This document shows positions 41,761 through 51,530 of a DNA stretch of 64,000 nt, piece by piece. Source of the DNA: JAPWJZ01 sp964575605 (GTDB taxonomy: Bacteria > Pseudomonadota > Alphaproteobacteria > Micavibrionales > UBA2020); contig CAZNRN010000002.1 in NCBI GenBank assembly GCA_964575605.1, positions 62,001 to 126,000 on the forward strand. Reading direction: 5' to 3'. The notes under the pieces are model-generated. The model did no database searches. It saw only the letters and a program-made list of their open reading frames with translations, and was not told where the DNA came from. The position numbers and the translations under genes were made by a program. Position 1 is the first letter of the stretch. Every line of letters begins with the position of its first letter.

Positions 41761-43167
41761 TTAGTGCTCGAGCGCCTTGATGATGCCTTCGCACATGGCC
41801 TTGGCGTCGCCGAGCAGCATCATGGTGTTGTCATAAAAGAACAGCTCGTTATCGATGCCCGCATAGCCGGAGCCGAGGGAGCGCTTGATGAAGAGCACAG
41901 TGCCCGCCGATTCGACGTCGAGGATCGGCATGCCGTAGATGGGCGAGGCCGGGTCTTTTTTCGCGGCGGGGTTGGTGATGTCGTTCGCGCCGATGACGAA
42001 GGCGACGTCCGTCTGCGGGAAATCGCGGTTGATGTCTTCCAGCTCCAGCACATCGTCATAGGGGACGTTGGCTTCGGCCAGCAGCACGTTCATGTGGCCG
42101 GGCATGCGGCCCGCGACGGGGTGGATGGCATAGCGCACCTTCACGCCGTGCTTCTTCAGCTGGTCGGCCATTTCGCGCAGCGCGTGCTGCGCCTGCGCGA
42201 CCGCCATGCCGTAGCCCGGCACGATAACGACCGAGGCCGCGTTTTTCAGGATAAAGGCCGCGTCGTCGGCCGAGCCGATTTTCACGGGCTTGTCCGATTT
42301 CGCCGCAGCCGCAGCGCCCGCCGACACCTCGCCACCAAAACCGCCGAGGATGACGTTGAAGAAGCTGCGGTTCATGCCCTTGCACATGATGTACGACAGG
42401 ATAGCGCCCGATGCACCCACCAGCGCGCCCACGATAATCAGCAGGTTGTTTTGCAAAGTAAAACCAATACCGCAGGCCGCCCAGCCGGAATAGCTGTTGA
42501 GCATGGACACGATGACGGGCATATCCGCGCCGCCGATCGGGATAATCATCAGGACGCCCAGCAGCAGCGAGATAAGGACAATCAGCCAGAACAGGAAAGC
42601 CGACTGGCTGAGGCAGAGCAGCACGATCAGCGCCAGCAACCCCAGACCCAAACAGGCGTTGATGAAATGCTGGCCCTTGAACACGACGGGCTTGCCGGTA
42701 ATCACGCCCTGCAACTTGCCCCAGGCGATGATCGAGCCGGTGAAGGTGATGGCGCCGATTGCGACGCCGAGGCTCATTTCAATCAGGCTGCCGGTATGGA
42801 TATTGCCGGCTTCGCCGATTTTATAGGCCGCGGGCGAGGTAAAGGCAGCGCCCGCAATCATCACGGCGGCCAAGCCCACAAGGCTGTGGAAAGCGGCGAC
42901 CAGCTGCGGCAGCGCGGTCATTTCGATCTTCTTGGCGATCACGCCGCCGATCAGGCCACCCACCGCGATGCCTGCCACGATCAGGCCGAAGCTGTGCATG
43001 TTGGGGTCGGACAACGTCGTCAGGATGGCAAGCGCCATGCCCGCGATGCCGAAGCGCAGGCCGCCCTTGGCGCTCTCGGGGCCGGAGAGGCCGCGCAGCG
43101 CCATGATGCAGCAGATGCCCGATACAAGGTAGGCGTAGGGCGAAAACGGGGCGAGGGAGGCTAACAT
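41761..43167 (-). CDS. pntB: NAD(P) transhydrogenase subunit beta PntB
   Basis: 468 residues. About nine transmembrane helices (residues 10-280) are followed by the NADP-binding domain III with VPGYGMAVAQAQHALREM, HPVAGRMPGHMNVLLAEA, ANDITNPAA and the closing MLLGDAKAMCEGIIKAL. PntB binds NADP and carries part of the proton channel. It is the last gene of the pntAA-pntAB-pntB operon, which supplies NADPH using the proton gradient. Confidence 0.95.
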   Translation of the reverse strand: MLASLAPFSPYAYLVSGICCIMALRGLSGPESAKGGLRFGIAGMALAILTTLSDPNMHSFGLIVAGIAVGGLIGGVIAKKIEMTALPQLVAAFHSLVGLAAVMIAGAAFTSPAAYKIGEAGNIHTGSLIEMSLGVAIGAITFTGSIIAWGKLQGVITGKPVVFKGQHFINACLGLGLLALIVLLCLSQSAFLFWLIVLISLLLGVLMIIPIGGADMPVIVSMLNSYSGWAACGIGFTLQNNLLIIVGALVGASGAILSYIMCKGMNRSFFNVILGGFGGEVSAGAAAAAKSDKPVKIGSADDAAFILKNAASVVIVPGYGMAVAQAQHALREMADQLKKHGVKVRYAIHPVAGRMPGHMNVLLAEANVPYDDVLELEDINRDFPQTDVAFVIGANDITNPAAKKDPASPIYGMPILDVESAGTVLFIKRSLGSGYAGIDNELFFYDNTMMLLGDAKAMCEGIIKALEH

Positions 43168-43176
43168 GGCGGCTCC

Positions 43177-43647
43177 TTACTTCTTTTTCTTTTTGGAGAA
43201 CATGGCGAGCATGCGTTGCGTCACGATAAAGCCGCCGAAGATATTGACGGAGGCCAGCACGACCGCAAGGAAGCCCATCATTTTCGGCAGCGCGCCGTCG
43301 GACAACCCGACCGCAATCAGCGCGCCGACGATGATGACGGACGAAATCGCATTCGTCACCGCCATGAGCGGCGAGTGCAGCGCCGGCGTCACGCGCCAGA
43401 CGACGTAATAACCCACGAAGCAGGCCAGCACAAAGACCGTCAATCCCACGACAAAGAACGGTGTCCCGCCCGTTGCCGCCGCTGTATGCGCAGCCTCCGC
43501 CGCCTGTGCGCTGGCTTGCGTCAAAAGTTCCTGCACCTGCGCCTGCAAGACGCTAAGAGTGCCCTGTACGCGTTCGGCCTGCGCGCCCACGTCGGGGTAG
43601 TTTGCGACTTTTTCTGCCTGCGCGGCCACTGTTCCGGATGCTGACAT
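43177..43647 (-). CDS. pntAB: NAD(P) transhydrogenase subunit alpha part 2 PntAB
   Basis: 156 residues. Three transmembrane helices occupy the C-terminal half (FFVVGLTVFVLACFVGYYVVW, then ALHSPLMAVTNAISSVIIVGA and FIVTQRMLAMF). The membrane part is normal for the split alpha subunit. The first 65 residues are an extra helical, Ala/Gln-rich region, making the protein longer than usual for this subunit. Confidence 0.92.
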   Translation of the reverse strand: MSASGTVAAQAEKVANYPDVGAQAERVQGTLSVLQAQVQELLTQASAQAAEAAHTAAATGGTPFFVVGLTVFVLACFVGYYVVWRVTPALHSPLMAVTNAISSVIIVGALIAVGLSDGALPKMMGFLAVVLASVNIFGGFIVTQRMLAMFSKKKKK

Positions 43648-43650
43648 GGA

Positions 43651-44778
43651 TTATCCTTTGAAGTTCGGGTGGATGATTTCGCCGTCTTTGGTGAGCGCGG
43701 TCGCCTTGACGATTTCATCTTCCCAGTTGATTTTCAAATTCTTGCTTTCCTTGTCGACCAGCGGGGTCAGGAAATTCACAAGGTTGCGGGCGTAGAGCGC
43801 CGAAGCATCGGTCGCGATGCGGGACGGCAGGTTGGCGTAGCCGACGATTTTCACGCCCGCGACATCCACCACTTCACCCGCTTTCGACAGCGCGACGTTG
43901 CCGCCCTGTTCGACGGCGAGGTCGACAAGCACCGAGCCGGGCTTCATCGACTTCACCATGTCTTCCGACACCAGCACCGGCGCCTTGCGGCCGGGGATAA
44001 GCGCGGTGGTGATCACGATGTCCTGTTTTTTAATCGTTTCGGCGATCAGCGCGGCCTGCTGCTTTTTGTAATCGTCGCTCATTTCCTTGGCGTAGCCGCC
44101 CGCGGTTTCTGCGGCTTTGGTCTCTTCGTTTTCGACCATGACGAAGGATGCGCCAAGGCTCTGCACCTGTTCTTTCGCGGCGGCGCGCACGTCGGTTGCC
44201 GACACAACGGCGCCAAGGCGGCGCGCGGTCGCAATCGCCTGCAGGCCCGCGACGCCCGCGCCCATGATAAAGACCTTGGCCGCAGGCACAGTGCCCGCCG
44301 CCGTCATCAGCATGGGGAAGCCGCGGCCGAATTCATTCGCGGCCTCAAGAACCGCGCGGTAGCCCGCCAGGTTCGCCTGTGACGACAAAACGTCCATGGT
44401 CTGCGCGCGCGTGATGCGCGGCACCAGTTCCATCGAAAAAGCCGCGACGCCCTGCGCCGCATAGGCCTTCAGCAAATCTTTTTCCTGATAAGGGGAAAGC
44501 TGGCCTATCAGGACCGCGCCCTTTTTCATTTTCGAAATTTCCGCTGCTGCGGGATGGCGCACGCGCAGGACAACGTCGGCGTCCTTATATATGTCGGAAG
44601 CATTCGCAAGCTTCGCGCCCGCCGCAGAATACATGTCGTCGGTGAAAGACGATGCAAGCCCCGCGCCCTGTTCGACGGCAACCTCGGCGCCGAGGCCAAT
44701 GAGTTTCTTGACGGTTTCGGGCGAGGCGGCGACGCGTTTTTCCGCGGCGAGCGTTTCCTTGCCGATGGCGATTTTCAT
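43651..44778 (-). CDS. pntAA: NAD(P) transhydrogenase subunit alpha part 1 PntAA
   Basis: 375 residues. The protein opens MKIAIGKETLAAEKRVAASPE, and has the NAD-binding Rossmann glycine loop GAGVAGLQAIATARRLGA and the RLGAVVSATDVR segment. GRKAPVLVSEDMVKSMKPGSVLVDLA follows. It is the peripheral NAD(H)-binding domain I. The split into two alpha genes is typical of Alphaproteobacteria. Confidence 0.95.
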   Translation of the reverse strand: MKIAIGKETLAAEKRVAASPETVKKLIGLGAEVAVEQGAGLASSFTDDMYSAAGAKLANASDIYKDADVVLRVRHPAAAEISKMKKGAVLIGQLSPYQEKDLLKAYAAQGVAAFSMELVPRITRAQTMDVLSSQANLAGYRAVLEAANEFGRGFPMLMTAAGTVPAAKVFIMGAGVAGLQAIATARRLGAVVSATDVRAAAKEQVQSLGASFVMVENEETKAAETAGGYAKEMSDDYKKQQAALIAETIKKQDIVITTALIPGRKAPVLVSEDMVKSMKPGSVLVDLAVEQGGNVALSKAGEVVDVAGVKIVGYANLPSRIATDASALYARNLVNFLTPLVDKESKNLKINWEDEIVKATALTKDGEIIHPNFKG

Positions 44779-44850
44779 ATGAATTTCCCCTTAAATCCCA
44801 AAATCAGGATTCAAGAATGACGCATTTGAAAGCGTTTGGGAAGCGGGGGA

Positions 44851-45234
44851 TTAGGTGCCCGGCGGCTTGAGCTGGAACGCACGGCTGGCCTTGATATCCT
44901 TGCCGGTCGCGACGCTCACGTTCACGATGTCTTCCAGCGGCGGCGGGTTTCCGCCCTGCCGTTGCAGTTCGGCATGCAGCGCCGCGACCTCGTGCAGACT
45001 ATCCAGCTCGCTGAATTTCTGCACATGCATCTGCGAGGTCAGCGCGGCGCCGATGGCAATGCCCACGCCGCCGTCCGAACTATAGGCGCGGACGGTGTCT
45101 TTCTCATAAAACTTTTCCCGGAATACCGTGGTAATCGTGCCGGAAGCGAAGTTGAAAACGCGCGACAGCGTCCCGCCGCCGGGTGTTTCGATAGTGTCGC
45201 TGAGCGTGAAATCGTTTTCTTTTTTGTAAGCCAT
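44851..45234 (-). CDS. Hypothetical protein
   Basis: 127 residues. It is soluble, with a beta-rich first half (TLSRVFNFASGTITTVFREKF) and a helical second half ending FQLKPPGT. No signal peptide and no recognised family. It lies 11 bases after the preceding gene on the same strand, so the two are probably co-transcribed. Confidence 0.6.
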   Translation of the reverse strand: MAYKKENDFTLSDTIETPGGGTLSRVFNFASGTITTVFREKFYEKDTVRAYSSDGGVGIAIGAALTSQMHVQKFSELDSLHEVAALHAELQRQGGNPPPLEDIVNVSVATGKDIKASRAFQLKPPGT

Positions 45235-45245
45235 GCCGGTTTCCT

Positions 45246-45854
45246 TTACAGCGACAGGCCGGGCTTGCCGTTCGCAGGCTTTGGCGCATCACCCAGCAGT
45301 TTGGCTGCAACATCGGGCGGCAGCGCGTCGATCTTTTCCTTGCGCGCCTCTTCGCGGAAAACCTCGCCCAGCGAAGGGTATTTCCTGCTGAATTCGGCAA
45401 AGGTCGGCAGCTGTGTGACGGCAACATGCGTCGTGGCTTTTTCCGCCTCGGCGACGCTGTGGCTGCTTTCGACGTAAAGCGCGGAATATGCCTTGCTGTG
45501 GTTCATCCTCATCTGGTACTCGACCGTGCCGATGCCAAGCACAAGGCCGCCAGTCAGGCCGCCGACGACAGTCACCATCAGGATAGCCGGCAGCGTCGGC
45601 GCGAATACCAGGGCGGCGCCAAGCGCCAGGCCGGCGGCGATCAGATTGCTGCGGCCGATGGTTTTATAATACCTGTCGCTCTCGATGGGGCCGTGGCCTT
45701 CCTTGTACATGCCCTCCAGGGCATCGGCCATGACACCGGCCAGCTGCTGGTATTTTTCCGCCGGATCAGAGATTTTTTTCGCTTCCTCGTAACGCTCTTT
45801 CAGGGCGTCGAGCTCGGGGCAGGGCTTGCGTTTGAAGGGGTTGCTGAACTTCAT
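45246..45854 (-). CDS. Hypothetical membrane protein
   Basis: 202 residues from ATG 45854 (GGAGA nine bases upstream). A charged N-terminal helix region (LDALKERYEEAKKISDPAEKY) is followed by two adjacent transmembrane helices (NLIAAGLALGAALVF and AILMVTVVGGLTGGLVLGIG) and a soluble C-terminus. No family recognised. It is followed by a small soluble protein, possibly a partner. Confidence 0.6.
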   Translation of the reverse strand: MKFSNPFKRKPCPELDALKERYEEAKKISDPAEKYQQLAGVMADALEGMYKEGHGPIESDRYYKTIGRSNLIAAGLALGAALVFAPTLPAILMVTVVGGLTGGLVLGIGTVEYQMRMNHSKAYSALYVESSHSVAEAEKATTHVAVTQLPTFAEFSRKYPSLGEVFREEARKEKIDALPPDVAAKLLGDAPKPANGKPGLSL

Positions 45855-45988
45855 CTTGGTCTCCGGTTCCAATATGTCTTTGCATAAAACCTAGACCCCG
45901 GGGGAGAGGGCGTCAAAGGGAATCAACGTTATGGATATAAAACGCAGTTTTCTTGCCGCTGCGACTTATTATGTCAATAAAAAGGGGC

Positions 45989-47341
45989 TTAATGCGCCGC
46001 TTTGACGCCGTGTTTTTTCAACAGCGCCTTCTGCCGCTGGGCAAGCGTGGCGGGGTCGAAATCCTCGATCAGTTCGTTGAACAGGCGGTGCCAGTTCACT
46101 TCCGCTTTCAGGTGCAAAAAGACCGAGCCGAGGCCGAGCGCCGCGCGGTCCATGAAGACGAATTCCCGCGGCACCTTAATGCCGCCCATTTTTTTCAGTT
46201 CGGCATGCACCTTCGACGCGGTTTCGCGGCCATAGACCCCGCCCGCTTCGACGGTGCCGATGGGGCGGACCTTGTCGTCCAGCACCGGGCCATAGAGGAA
46301 GCCCGCCCAGATATTCAGCACGTCGATGGTTTTCTTGCTGAGCCCCTTGAAGCCCCAGCTTTCATAGGCGGCGACCGCCGCATCCTTGTCCCCGTCCTGC
46401 AGCGCATTATAAAGCGTGATGACGCCGCCGACGAAGCGCGAGGGGAAAACGCGCACGCAGCCGAAATCCAGCAGGTTGATGGAATTGTCTTTCTGCACCG
46501 TGTAATTGCCAAGGTGCGGATCGCCATGGATGATGCCGTAATAATACAGCGGCACATACCAGGCGCGGAACAGGTTCAGCGCAATCTCGCTGCGGCGCGG
46601 CGCTTTTTCCTTCACGAAGCCCATGATGGGTGAGCCTTCCAGCCATGTGGATGTCAGCAGGCGCCCGGTCGACAGTTCGGGGATGCAGCGCGGCACATGC
46701 ACGTTGTCCTCGCCGTCCAGCATGTCGCCGTACATGTGCTGGTGGCGCGCCTCCAGTTCGTAATCCAGTTCCTCGTACAGGCGGTCGGCGACTTCTTTCT
46801 GGATGTCGCCGGTCAGCAGCGAGTTATCGTATTTTTCGAACACGCCCATGACCAGGCGCAGCTGCTTCAGGTCGGCTTCGACCGCCGATACCATGTCGGG
46901 GTATTGCAGTTTGCAGGCCAGTTTTTCGCCTTTCAGGCTGACCGCGCGATGCACCTGGCCCAAGGACGCTGCGGCCGCCGCTTCTTTCTCGAAGCTTTTG
47001 AATTTCTTTTCCCAGTCCGCGCCAAGCTCCGTGATCATGCGGCGGCGGACGAACAGCCAGCCCATCGGCGGCGCCTGTGACTGCAGCTTTTGCAGCTCGG
47101 CCGCGTATTCCTTGGGCAGGGCGTTCGGGATAGTGGCCAGCAGTTGCGCTACTTTCAGCAAGGGACCTTTCAAATCGCCCAGCTGTTCCATCAACTGCTT
47201 GGCGTGGATGGGCTTGTCGATGCCGATGCCCAGGTATTTCTGCCCGGCAAGCCGCGCGGCAAGGCCCGTCATGGTCGTCGAGACCTTGGCATACCTTTTT
47301 ATCCGGTGGCGCATGGCGCCTTTTTCGTCTTTACCCGCCAT
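45989..47341 (-). CDS. ABC1/UbiB-family atypical kinase
   Basis: 450 residues. Family landmarks are GPLLKVAQLLATIPNALP (KVAQ in place of the KxGQ motif), the Ala-rich nucleotide loop AAAAASLGQVHRA, the ELDYELEARHQ helix, HGDPHLGNY and LLDFGCVRVF. UbiB-type proteins are ATPases that support coenzyme Q biosynthesis and lipid handling at the membrane. No ubiquinone genes are adjacent; a COQ9 homologue lies 5 kb away. Confidence 0.9.
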   Translation of the reverse strand: MAGKDEKGAMRHRIKRYAKVSTTMTGLAARLAGQKYLGIGIDKPIHAKQLMEQLGDLKGPLLKVAQLLATIPNALPKEYAAELQKLQSQAPPMGWLFVRRRMITELGADWEKKFKSFEKEAAAAASLGQVHRAVSLKGEKLACKLQYPDMVSAVEADLKQLRLVMGVFEKYDNSLLTGDIQKEVADRLYEELDYELEARHQHMYGDMLDGEDNVHVPRCIPELSTGRLLTSTWLEGSPIMGFVKEKAPRRSEIALNLFRAWYVPLYYYGIIHGDPHLGNYTVQKDNSINLLDFGCVRVFPSRFVGGVITLYNALQDGDKDAAVAAYESWGFKGLSKKTIDVLNIWAGFLYGPVLDDKVRPIGTVEAGGVYGRETASKVHAELKKMGGIKVPREFVFMDRAALGLGSVFLHLKAEVNWHRLFNELIEDFDPATLAQRQKALLKKHGVKAAH

Positions 47342-47395
47342 GGCGCTAAGATGGGTGTTAAACGGTGAAAAGTCGAGCGGATTATTTGTGCAGAA

Positions 47396-49414
47396 TTAAC
47401 GCTTCGGCGCCCTGGGCTTTGCCGCGGGTTTCGCTTGCGGCTTGTCGTCCATTTTCTCGAGCTCGGTCATGTATTTATCCATCAGCGACAACCCGTTCTG
47501 CCAGAATTCGGGCGTTTCGGGGTCGAGGCCGAATGGCTGGAACATCTCGTAGAAATTGCGCGTGATGCCGGTTTCCAGCAGCCCGATGTAATTCTCGACG
47601 AATTCCTCCTTGGCCGCCTGTCCCTCTTTCTCCGCGCCCTTATAGACCTGGTAGAGGCCGCTGACCAGGATTTGCGCGAAGGAATAGGAATAGACGTAGA
47701 AGGGGCTGTCGAAGAAATGCGGCACCTGCATCCAGTAGTACCGGTCCAGCTTGTCCATCTTGACGGCGGGCCCGAAATAATCTTTTTGCGTCTGCACCCA
47801 GATGTCGGAGATTTGCTCGGCGTCCAGCTCGCCTTTCTTGCGCGCTTCGTGCACCTTCATCTCGAAATCGTAATACGACAGCTGTTGCAGGCCGTTCAGC
47901 ATCATGCCTTCGGTTTTTTCCATCAGCAGCTGTTTCTTGCGCGCAGGGTCTTTTTCCGCGTTCAGCATCTGCTCGAAGACCAGCATTTCGGCGAAGATGC
48001 TGGCGGTCTCCGACACCGTGGTCGACATTTCGGACAGGAACAGCCCGCGCTTCTTTTCGGCCAGCACCTGGTGCACGCCGTGCCCCAGTTCATGCCCCAG
48101 CGTGACCAGGTCGCCAAGGCTGCCGGTATAGGTCATGCCGATATAGGGATGGTTGCCGGGACCGGTCGCCAGCGAAAAGGCGCCGGTTTCCTTGTCGGGG
48201 CGCGGCTCGGCGTCGATATAATTTTCGTCGAAGAATTTTCGCGCGATGCGCTCGAACTTGGCCGAGAATTTGCGGAAAGAACTCAGGATGATTTTTTTCG
48301 CATCCGCGAATTCGTAATCCTTGTCTTCCGCGGGCTCGCCCGGGATCGGCATGCCCAGCTGCGCGCGCTCCATCACTTCGACGCCGTGCTGCTTGGCCTT
48401 CCAGGCATAGAAGCGGTGCGAAATTTTGGAATAGGACGCCTTGACCGTATCGGCCATGGTGTCGACGATCTCGTCGGTCACCGCATTCGCCACGTTTTCG
48501 CCATGGTCGGGGCGGCCGTGGCCGCGGATTTCGGTATCGGTCAGGTTGTCCTTGACGATGGTGTTATAGATCAGCGCCATGCGTTTCGCGTTCGCCTGCA
48601 GCACATCGGCGATTTCGTCGCGCATCGTGGCGCGTTTTTCCAGCGACAGGGCGTCGTCGGTCATGACTTCCCAGGCTTCGTCCATGGTCAGGTGTTTGCC
48701 ATCCAGCTCGACGCGCATGCCGGACAGCGTTTCGTAGTACAGCCTGCGCCACGACTCGCGGTTCACCGACTGGAAATCGTTCGACAGGCTGTCGACGTCG
48801 CCGTCGATGCTGCTGGTGCCGGTACGCACGCGCGCGATCCAGGGGCCATAGGGCGCCAGTTCGGGCGCCGACAGCTTGGTCATCAGGTCGCGCTCTTTCA
48901 TGTTGCAGAGCTCGTTTTCGAAGAAGCCGGCGATGCCCGCCGTTTCTTCCTGCCATTTCTTCAGCGCCGCGGTCTTCGCGAAATTGCCGAGGCTGTCGGA
49001 TTCCATCAGGATGACGTAGCAGTTGATCTTGCCAAGGACTTTCTGGATTTCCTCGTATTCTGCGACCGCAGCACCCAGGTCGGGGCCGGTCAGGTAGGCG
49101 ACGCTGTCCTCGTAATCTTTTTTGAACTGCGTGGCGCGCGCCTCCAGCTCTTCCTTTTCCGCTTGAAGTTCGGCGGAATCGAGGCCGGGGTACATATGGC
49201 CGAGGTCCCAGCGGGGCAGGCCGGTTTTTTTCGGTTTCGCAGGTTTATCGTCATTGGCGGGTGCAGCAGCGGGTATGGCTTTTTTTTCTTCGACGATTGG
49301 CGGGGCCGGAGGCGGTGCGCTGCCGCCGGGGCCGTGGCTGAATTTGCGCGCCTCGTGCCCCGATTTGCGGGCGGAGGCGTCGAAACGGTTGCGGAGGTGC
49401 TTATGCGGGTTCAC
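47396..49414 (-). CDS. M3 family oligoendopeptidase (PepF type), copy B
   Basis: 672 residues. A GTG start overlaps the upstream paralogue stop, with GGGAGGT upstream. After a Pro/Lys-rich N-terminal linker of about 65 residues, WDLGHMYPGLDS is the typical start of the mature M3 fold. The zinc site is LGHELGHGVHQVLAEK, with the third ligand in ETASIFAEML. It is a cytoplasmic peptidase cleaving short peptides. It is the second of two tandem copies. Confidence 0.92.
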   Translation of the reverse strand: MNPHKHLRNRFDASARKSGHEARKFSHGPGGSAPPPAPPIVEEKKAIPAAAPANDDKPAKPKKTGLPRWDLGHMYPGLDSAELQAEKEELEARATQFKKDYEDSVAYLTGPDLGAAVAEYEEIQKVLGKINCYVILMESDSLGNFAKTAALKKWQEETAGIAGFFENELCNMKERDLMTKLSAPELAPYGPWIARVRTGTSSIDGDVDSLSNDFQSVNRESWRRLYYETLSGMRVELDGKHLTMDEAWEVMTDDALSLEKRATMRDEIADVLQANAKRMALIYNTIVKDNLTDTEIRGHGRPDHGENVANAVTDEIVDTMADTVKASYSKISHRFYAWKAKQHGVEVMERAQLGMPIPGEPAEDKDYEFADAKKIILSSFRKFSAKFERIARKFFDENYIDAEPRPDKETGAFSLATGPGNHPYIGMTYTGSLGDLVTLGHELGHGVHQVLAEKKRGLFLSEMSTTVSETASIFAEMLVFEQMLNAEKDPARKKQLLMEKTEGMMLNGLQQLSYYDFEMKVHEARKKGELDAEQISDIWVQTQKDYFGPAVKMDKLDRYYWMQVPHFFDSPFYVYSYSFAQILVSGLYQVYKGAEKEGQAAKEEFVENYIGLLETGITRNFYEMFQPFGLDPETPEFWQNGLSLMDKYMTELEKMDDKPQAKPAAKPRAPKR

Positions 49415-51387
49415 GGGGCACCTCCCGGGCCTTTAGGCTCGAACTTAAGGCGGACGACGGGTTTGTCGTTATCACGGACAGCTCCGCTGTCGTTATCATT
49501 CGTGGCAGGTTTCGTCGCGTCATCGCCGGCCTGCTTGAAGTCTGCTTTGGATTTCAGCACGGATTCGATTTTCGCATCAAGCGCCAGCAGGTCGTCGATA
49601 TAGCGCTCGATGACCGAGAGGCCTTTCTTCCAGAATTCGGGGTCGGTGGTGTCGAGCCCGAATTCGGCCAGCGCACGGTCGTGGCGTTTCGTGCCGCCGC
49701 CCGACAGCAGCGTTTCGTATTTCTGGGCGAAATCGTTTTTATCTGCGGCCTTGGTATATTCGTCGTAGAGCGCGTTGACCAGACAATCACCGAAGGAATA
49801 GGCGTAAACATAAAACGGCGTATGGATGAAATGCGGCACGTTCATCCACAGGTTTTCGGCGCCCGGCACGTCCATGTTGACGCTCGGGCCAAGGCTTGCC
49901 TTTTGCGTTTCCAGCCAGATTTCCGAGATGCGTTCGGGCGACAGTTCGCCCTTGTCGCGGCGCTCGCCGTGGACTTTTTGTTCAAATGTGAAGAAGGCCG
50001 TCTGGCGCACGACGGTGTTCAGCATATCCTCGATCTTCGCGGCCGTCATGTTGCGGCGGGCGATTAAATCATCTTCCCGCGACAGCAGCTCGCGGAAGGC
50101 CAGCATCTCGCCAAAGACGCTCGCGGTTTCGGCCAGCGTCAGCGGCGTGTCGGATTTCAGGTGGCCTTGTTTGTTCGCCAGCACCTGGTGGATGCCATGG
50201 CCCAGTTCATGTGCCAGCGTCATCACGTCGCCCGCGGTACCGTAGAAATTCATCAGGATATAGGGATGTCCGTCGGGCGTGGCGGGGTGCGAGAAACCGC
50301 CGGAATCCTTGCCTGCGCGGGGTTCTGCATCAATCCAGCCCTTGTCAAAGAACTCGCGGCCGATTTTTTCCATTTCGGGCGAGAGTTTTTTGAAGGCGGA
50401 TAACACGATCTCTTTCGCCTCGTCCCAGGTATAGGAACGGCCCTTGTCGCCGGGCAGCGGCGCGTTGCGGTCGGCGGGGTGCAGGCGCGCGACGCCGGCC
50501 TTTTTCGCCTTCCATTCGTAATAGCGGTGCGAGGTTTTGGAATAATTGTCGCGCACGGCCTTCGACAGGGCGTCGACGGTTTCTTTATCTATCTGGTTTT
50601 CGAGGTGGCGGCTGTCCTCGGGATTTTCAAAGCCGCGCCAGCGGTCGTCCATGGCGCGCAGGTCGGCCAGCGTATTGGTGATAAGGGCGAAGGTTTTCTT
50701 CTCGGCCCCCAGCGCCTTGCCGAACGCCGCGAAAACCTCGTGCCTGTATTTCTGGTCGGTGTGGTTGTCGATGATATTGACGGCCTCGCCCTCGGTCAGC
50801 TTCTGGCCGCGCACGGGCACGCGCAAATCAAGCACCACCTGGTCGAACAGCCTGCGCCAGGCTTCTTCGGTCACCGGCTCCATCTTGTGCTTGTATTTCT
50901 CGGCCTCGTCGGAGAGCTGGTAATCCTTGAACGCGCGCACCTTGCCGATCCAGGGGCCGTATTGCGCCAGCTTGGGCGCCGCGATTTTTTCCAGTAGGTC
51001 GCCTTCGCGGAGTTTATTGATTTCCAGCGTGAAGAAAAGCGTATGGTCGCCCGCGCGGCGCACCTTGTCCGTCACGTCGGCGGCAAAGGCGGATTGCGTT
51101 TCATCCACCGCCCGCGTCAGGTCGGCATAGGTGATGAGGCGCGCCGACAGGTTAGAGATTTTCTCGTAAGCCTCGATCGCTTCGCCCAGCTGCTGGCCGG
51201 AAAGCTTGCCGACCTTGCCTTTGTACCGCGTTTCGAAGGCCTGCGACTGCTCGTCGAGGTCGGTAAGCGCTTTCTTGAATTCTGCCGAATCTTTTGAAGG
51301 GTAAAGGTCTGACAAATTCCAACGAGGAAGCGCCGCCACCTTGGGCGGGTCAGTCCGGTCGGTGTGGCCTTTTTTCTCGGTCCCCAA
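49411..51387 (-). CDS. M3 family oligoendopeptidase (PepF type), copy A
   Basis: 658 residues from TTG 51387, with GGAG seven bases upstream. WNLSDLYPSKDS opens the fold; the zinc site is LAHELGHGIHQVLANK, with ETASVFGEML downstream. It overlaps copy B by four bases. The pair shares the whole domain architecture, so it is a tandem duplication that may have split substrate preference. Confidence 0.92.
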   Translation of the reverse strand: MGTEKKGHTDRTDPPKVAALPRWNLSDLYPSKDSAEFKKALTDLDEQSQAFETRYKGKVGKLSGQQLGEAIEAYEKISNLSARLITYADLTRAVDETQSAFAADVTDKVRRAGDHTLFFTLEINKLREGDLLEKIAAPKLAQYGPWIGKVRAFKDYQLSDEAEKYKHKMEPVTEEAWRRLFDQVVLDLRVPVRGQKLTEGEAVNIIDNHTDQKYRHEVFAAFGKALGAEKKTFALITNTLADLRAMDDRWRGFENPEDSRHLENQIDKETVDALSKAVRDNYSKTSHRYYEWKAKKAGVARLHPADRNAPLPGDKGRSYTWDEAKEIVLSAFKKLSPEMEKIGREFFDKGWIDAEPRAGKDSGGFSHPATPDGHPYILMNFYGTAGDVMTLAHELGHGIHQVLANKQGHLKSDTPLTLAETASVFGEMLAFRELLSREDDLIARRNMTAAKIEDMLNTVVRQTAFFTFEQKVHGERRDKGELSPERISEIWLETQKASLGPSVNMDVPGAENLWMNVPHFIHTPFYVYAYSFGDCLVNALYDEYTKAADKNDFAQKYETLLSGGGTKRHDRALAEFGLDTTDPEFWKKGLSVIERYIDDLLALDAKIESVLKSKADFKQAGDDATKPATNDNDSGAVRDNDKPVVRLKFEPKGPGGAP

Positions 51388-51530
51388 TCCAGAGCTCCAC
51401 GTCAGTCATGGTTATCCGGCGGACAAGCCCGCGCAGATACACACTTCTCTTCCCAATAGTGCTGCCGTTGATTGGCTTCAGACTAGCATGAAAGGCCAAT
51501 ATCGCAAATAAAATCAGGTGTTTTGGTAAT

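Noticed and set aside
41557..43164. 535-aa plus-strand ORF
   Set aside because: It is antisense to pntB and has low-complexity Gln/His/Arg/Asp composition; a shadow of high-GC coding sequence.
47435..49603. 722-aa plus-strand ORF
   Set aside because: Antisense to the M3 peptidase gene, whose family motifs are clear on the other strand.
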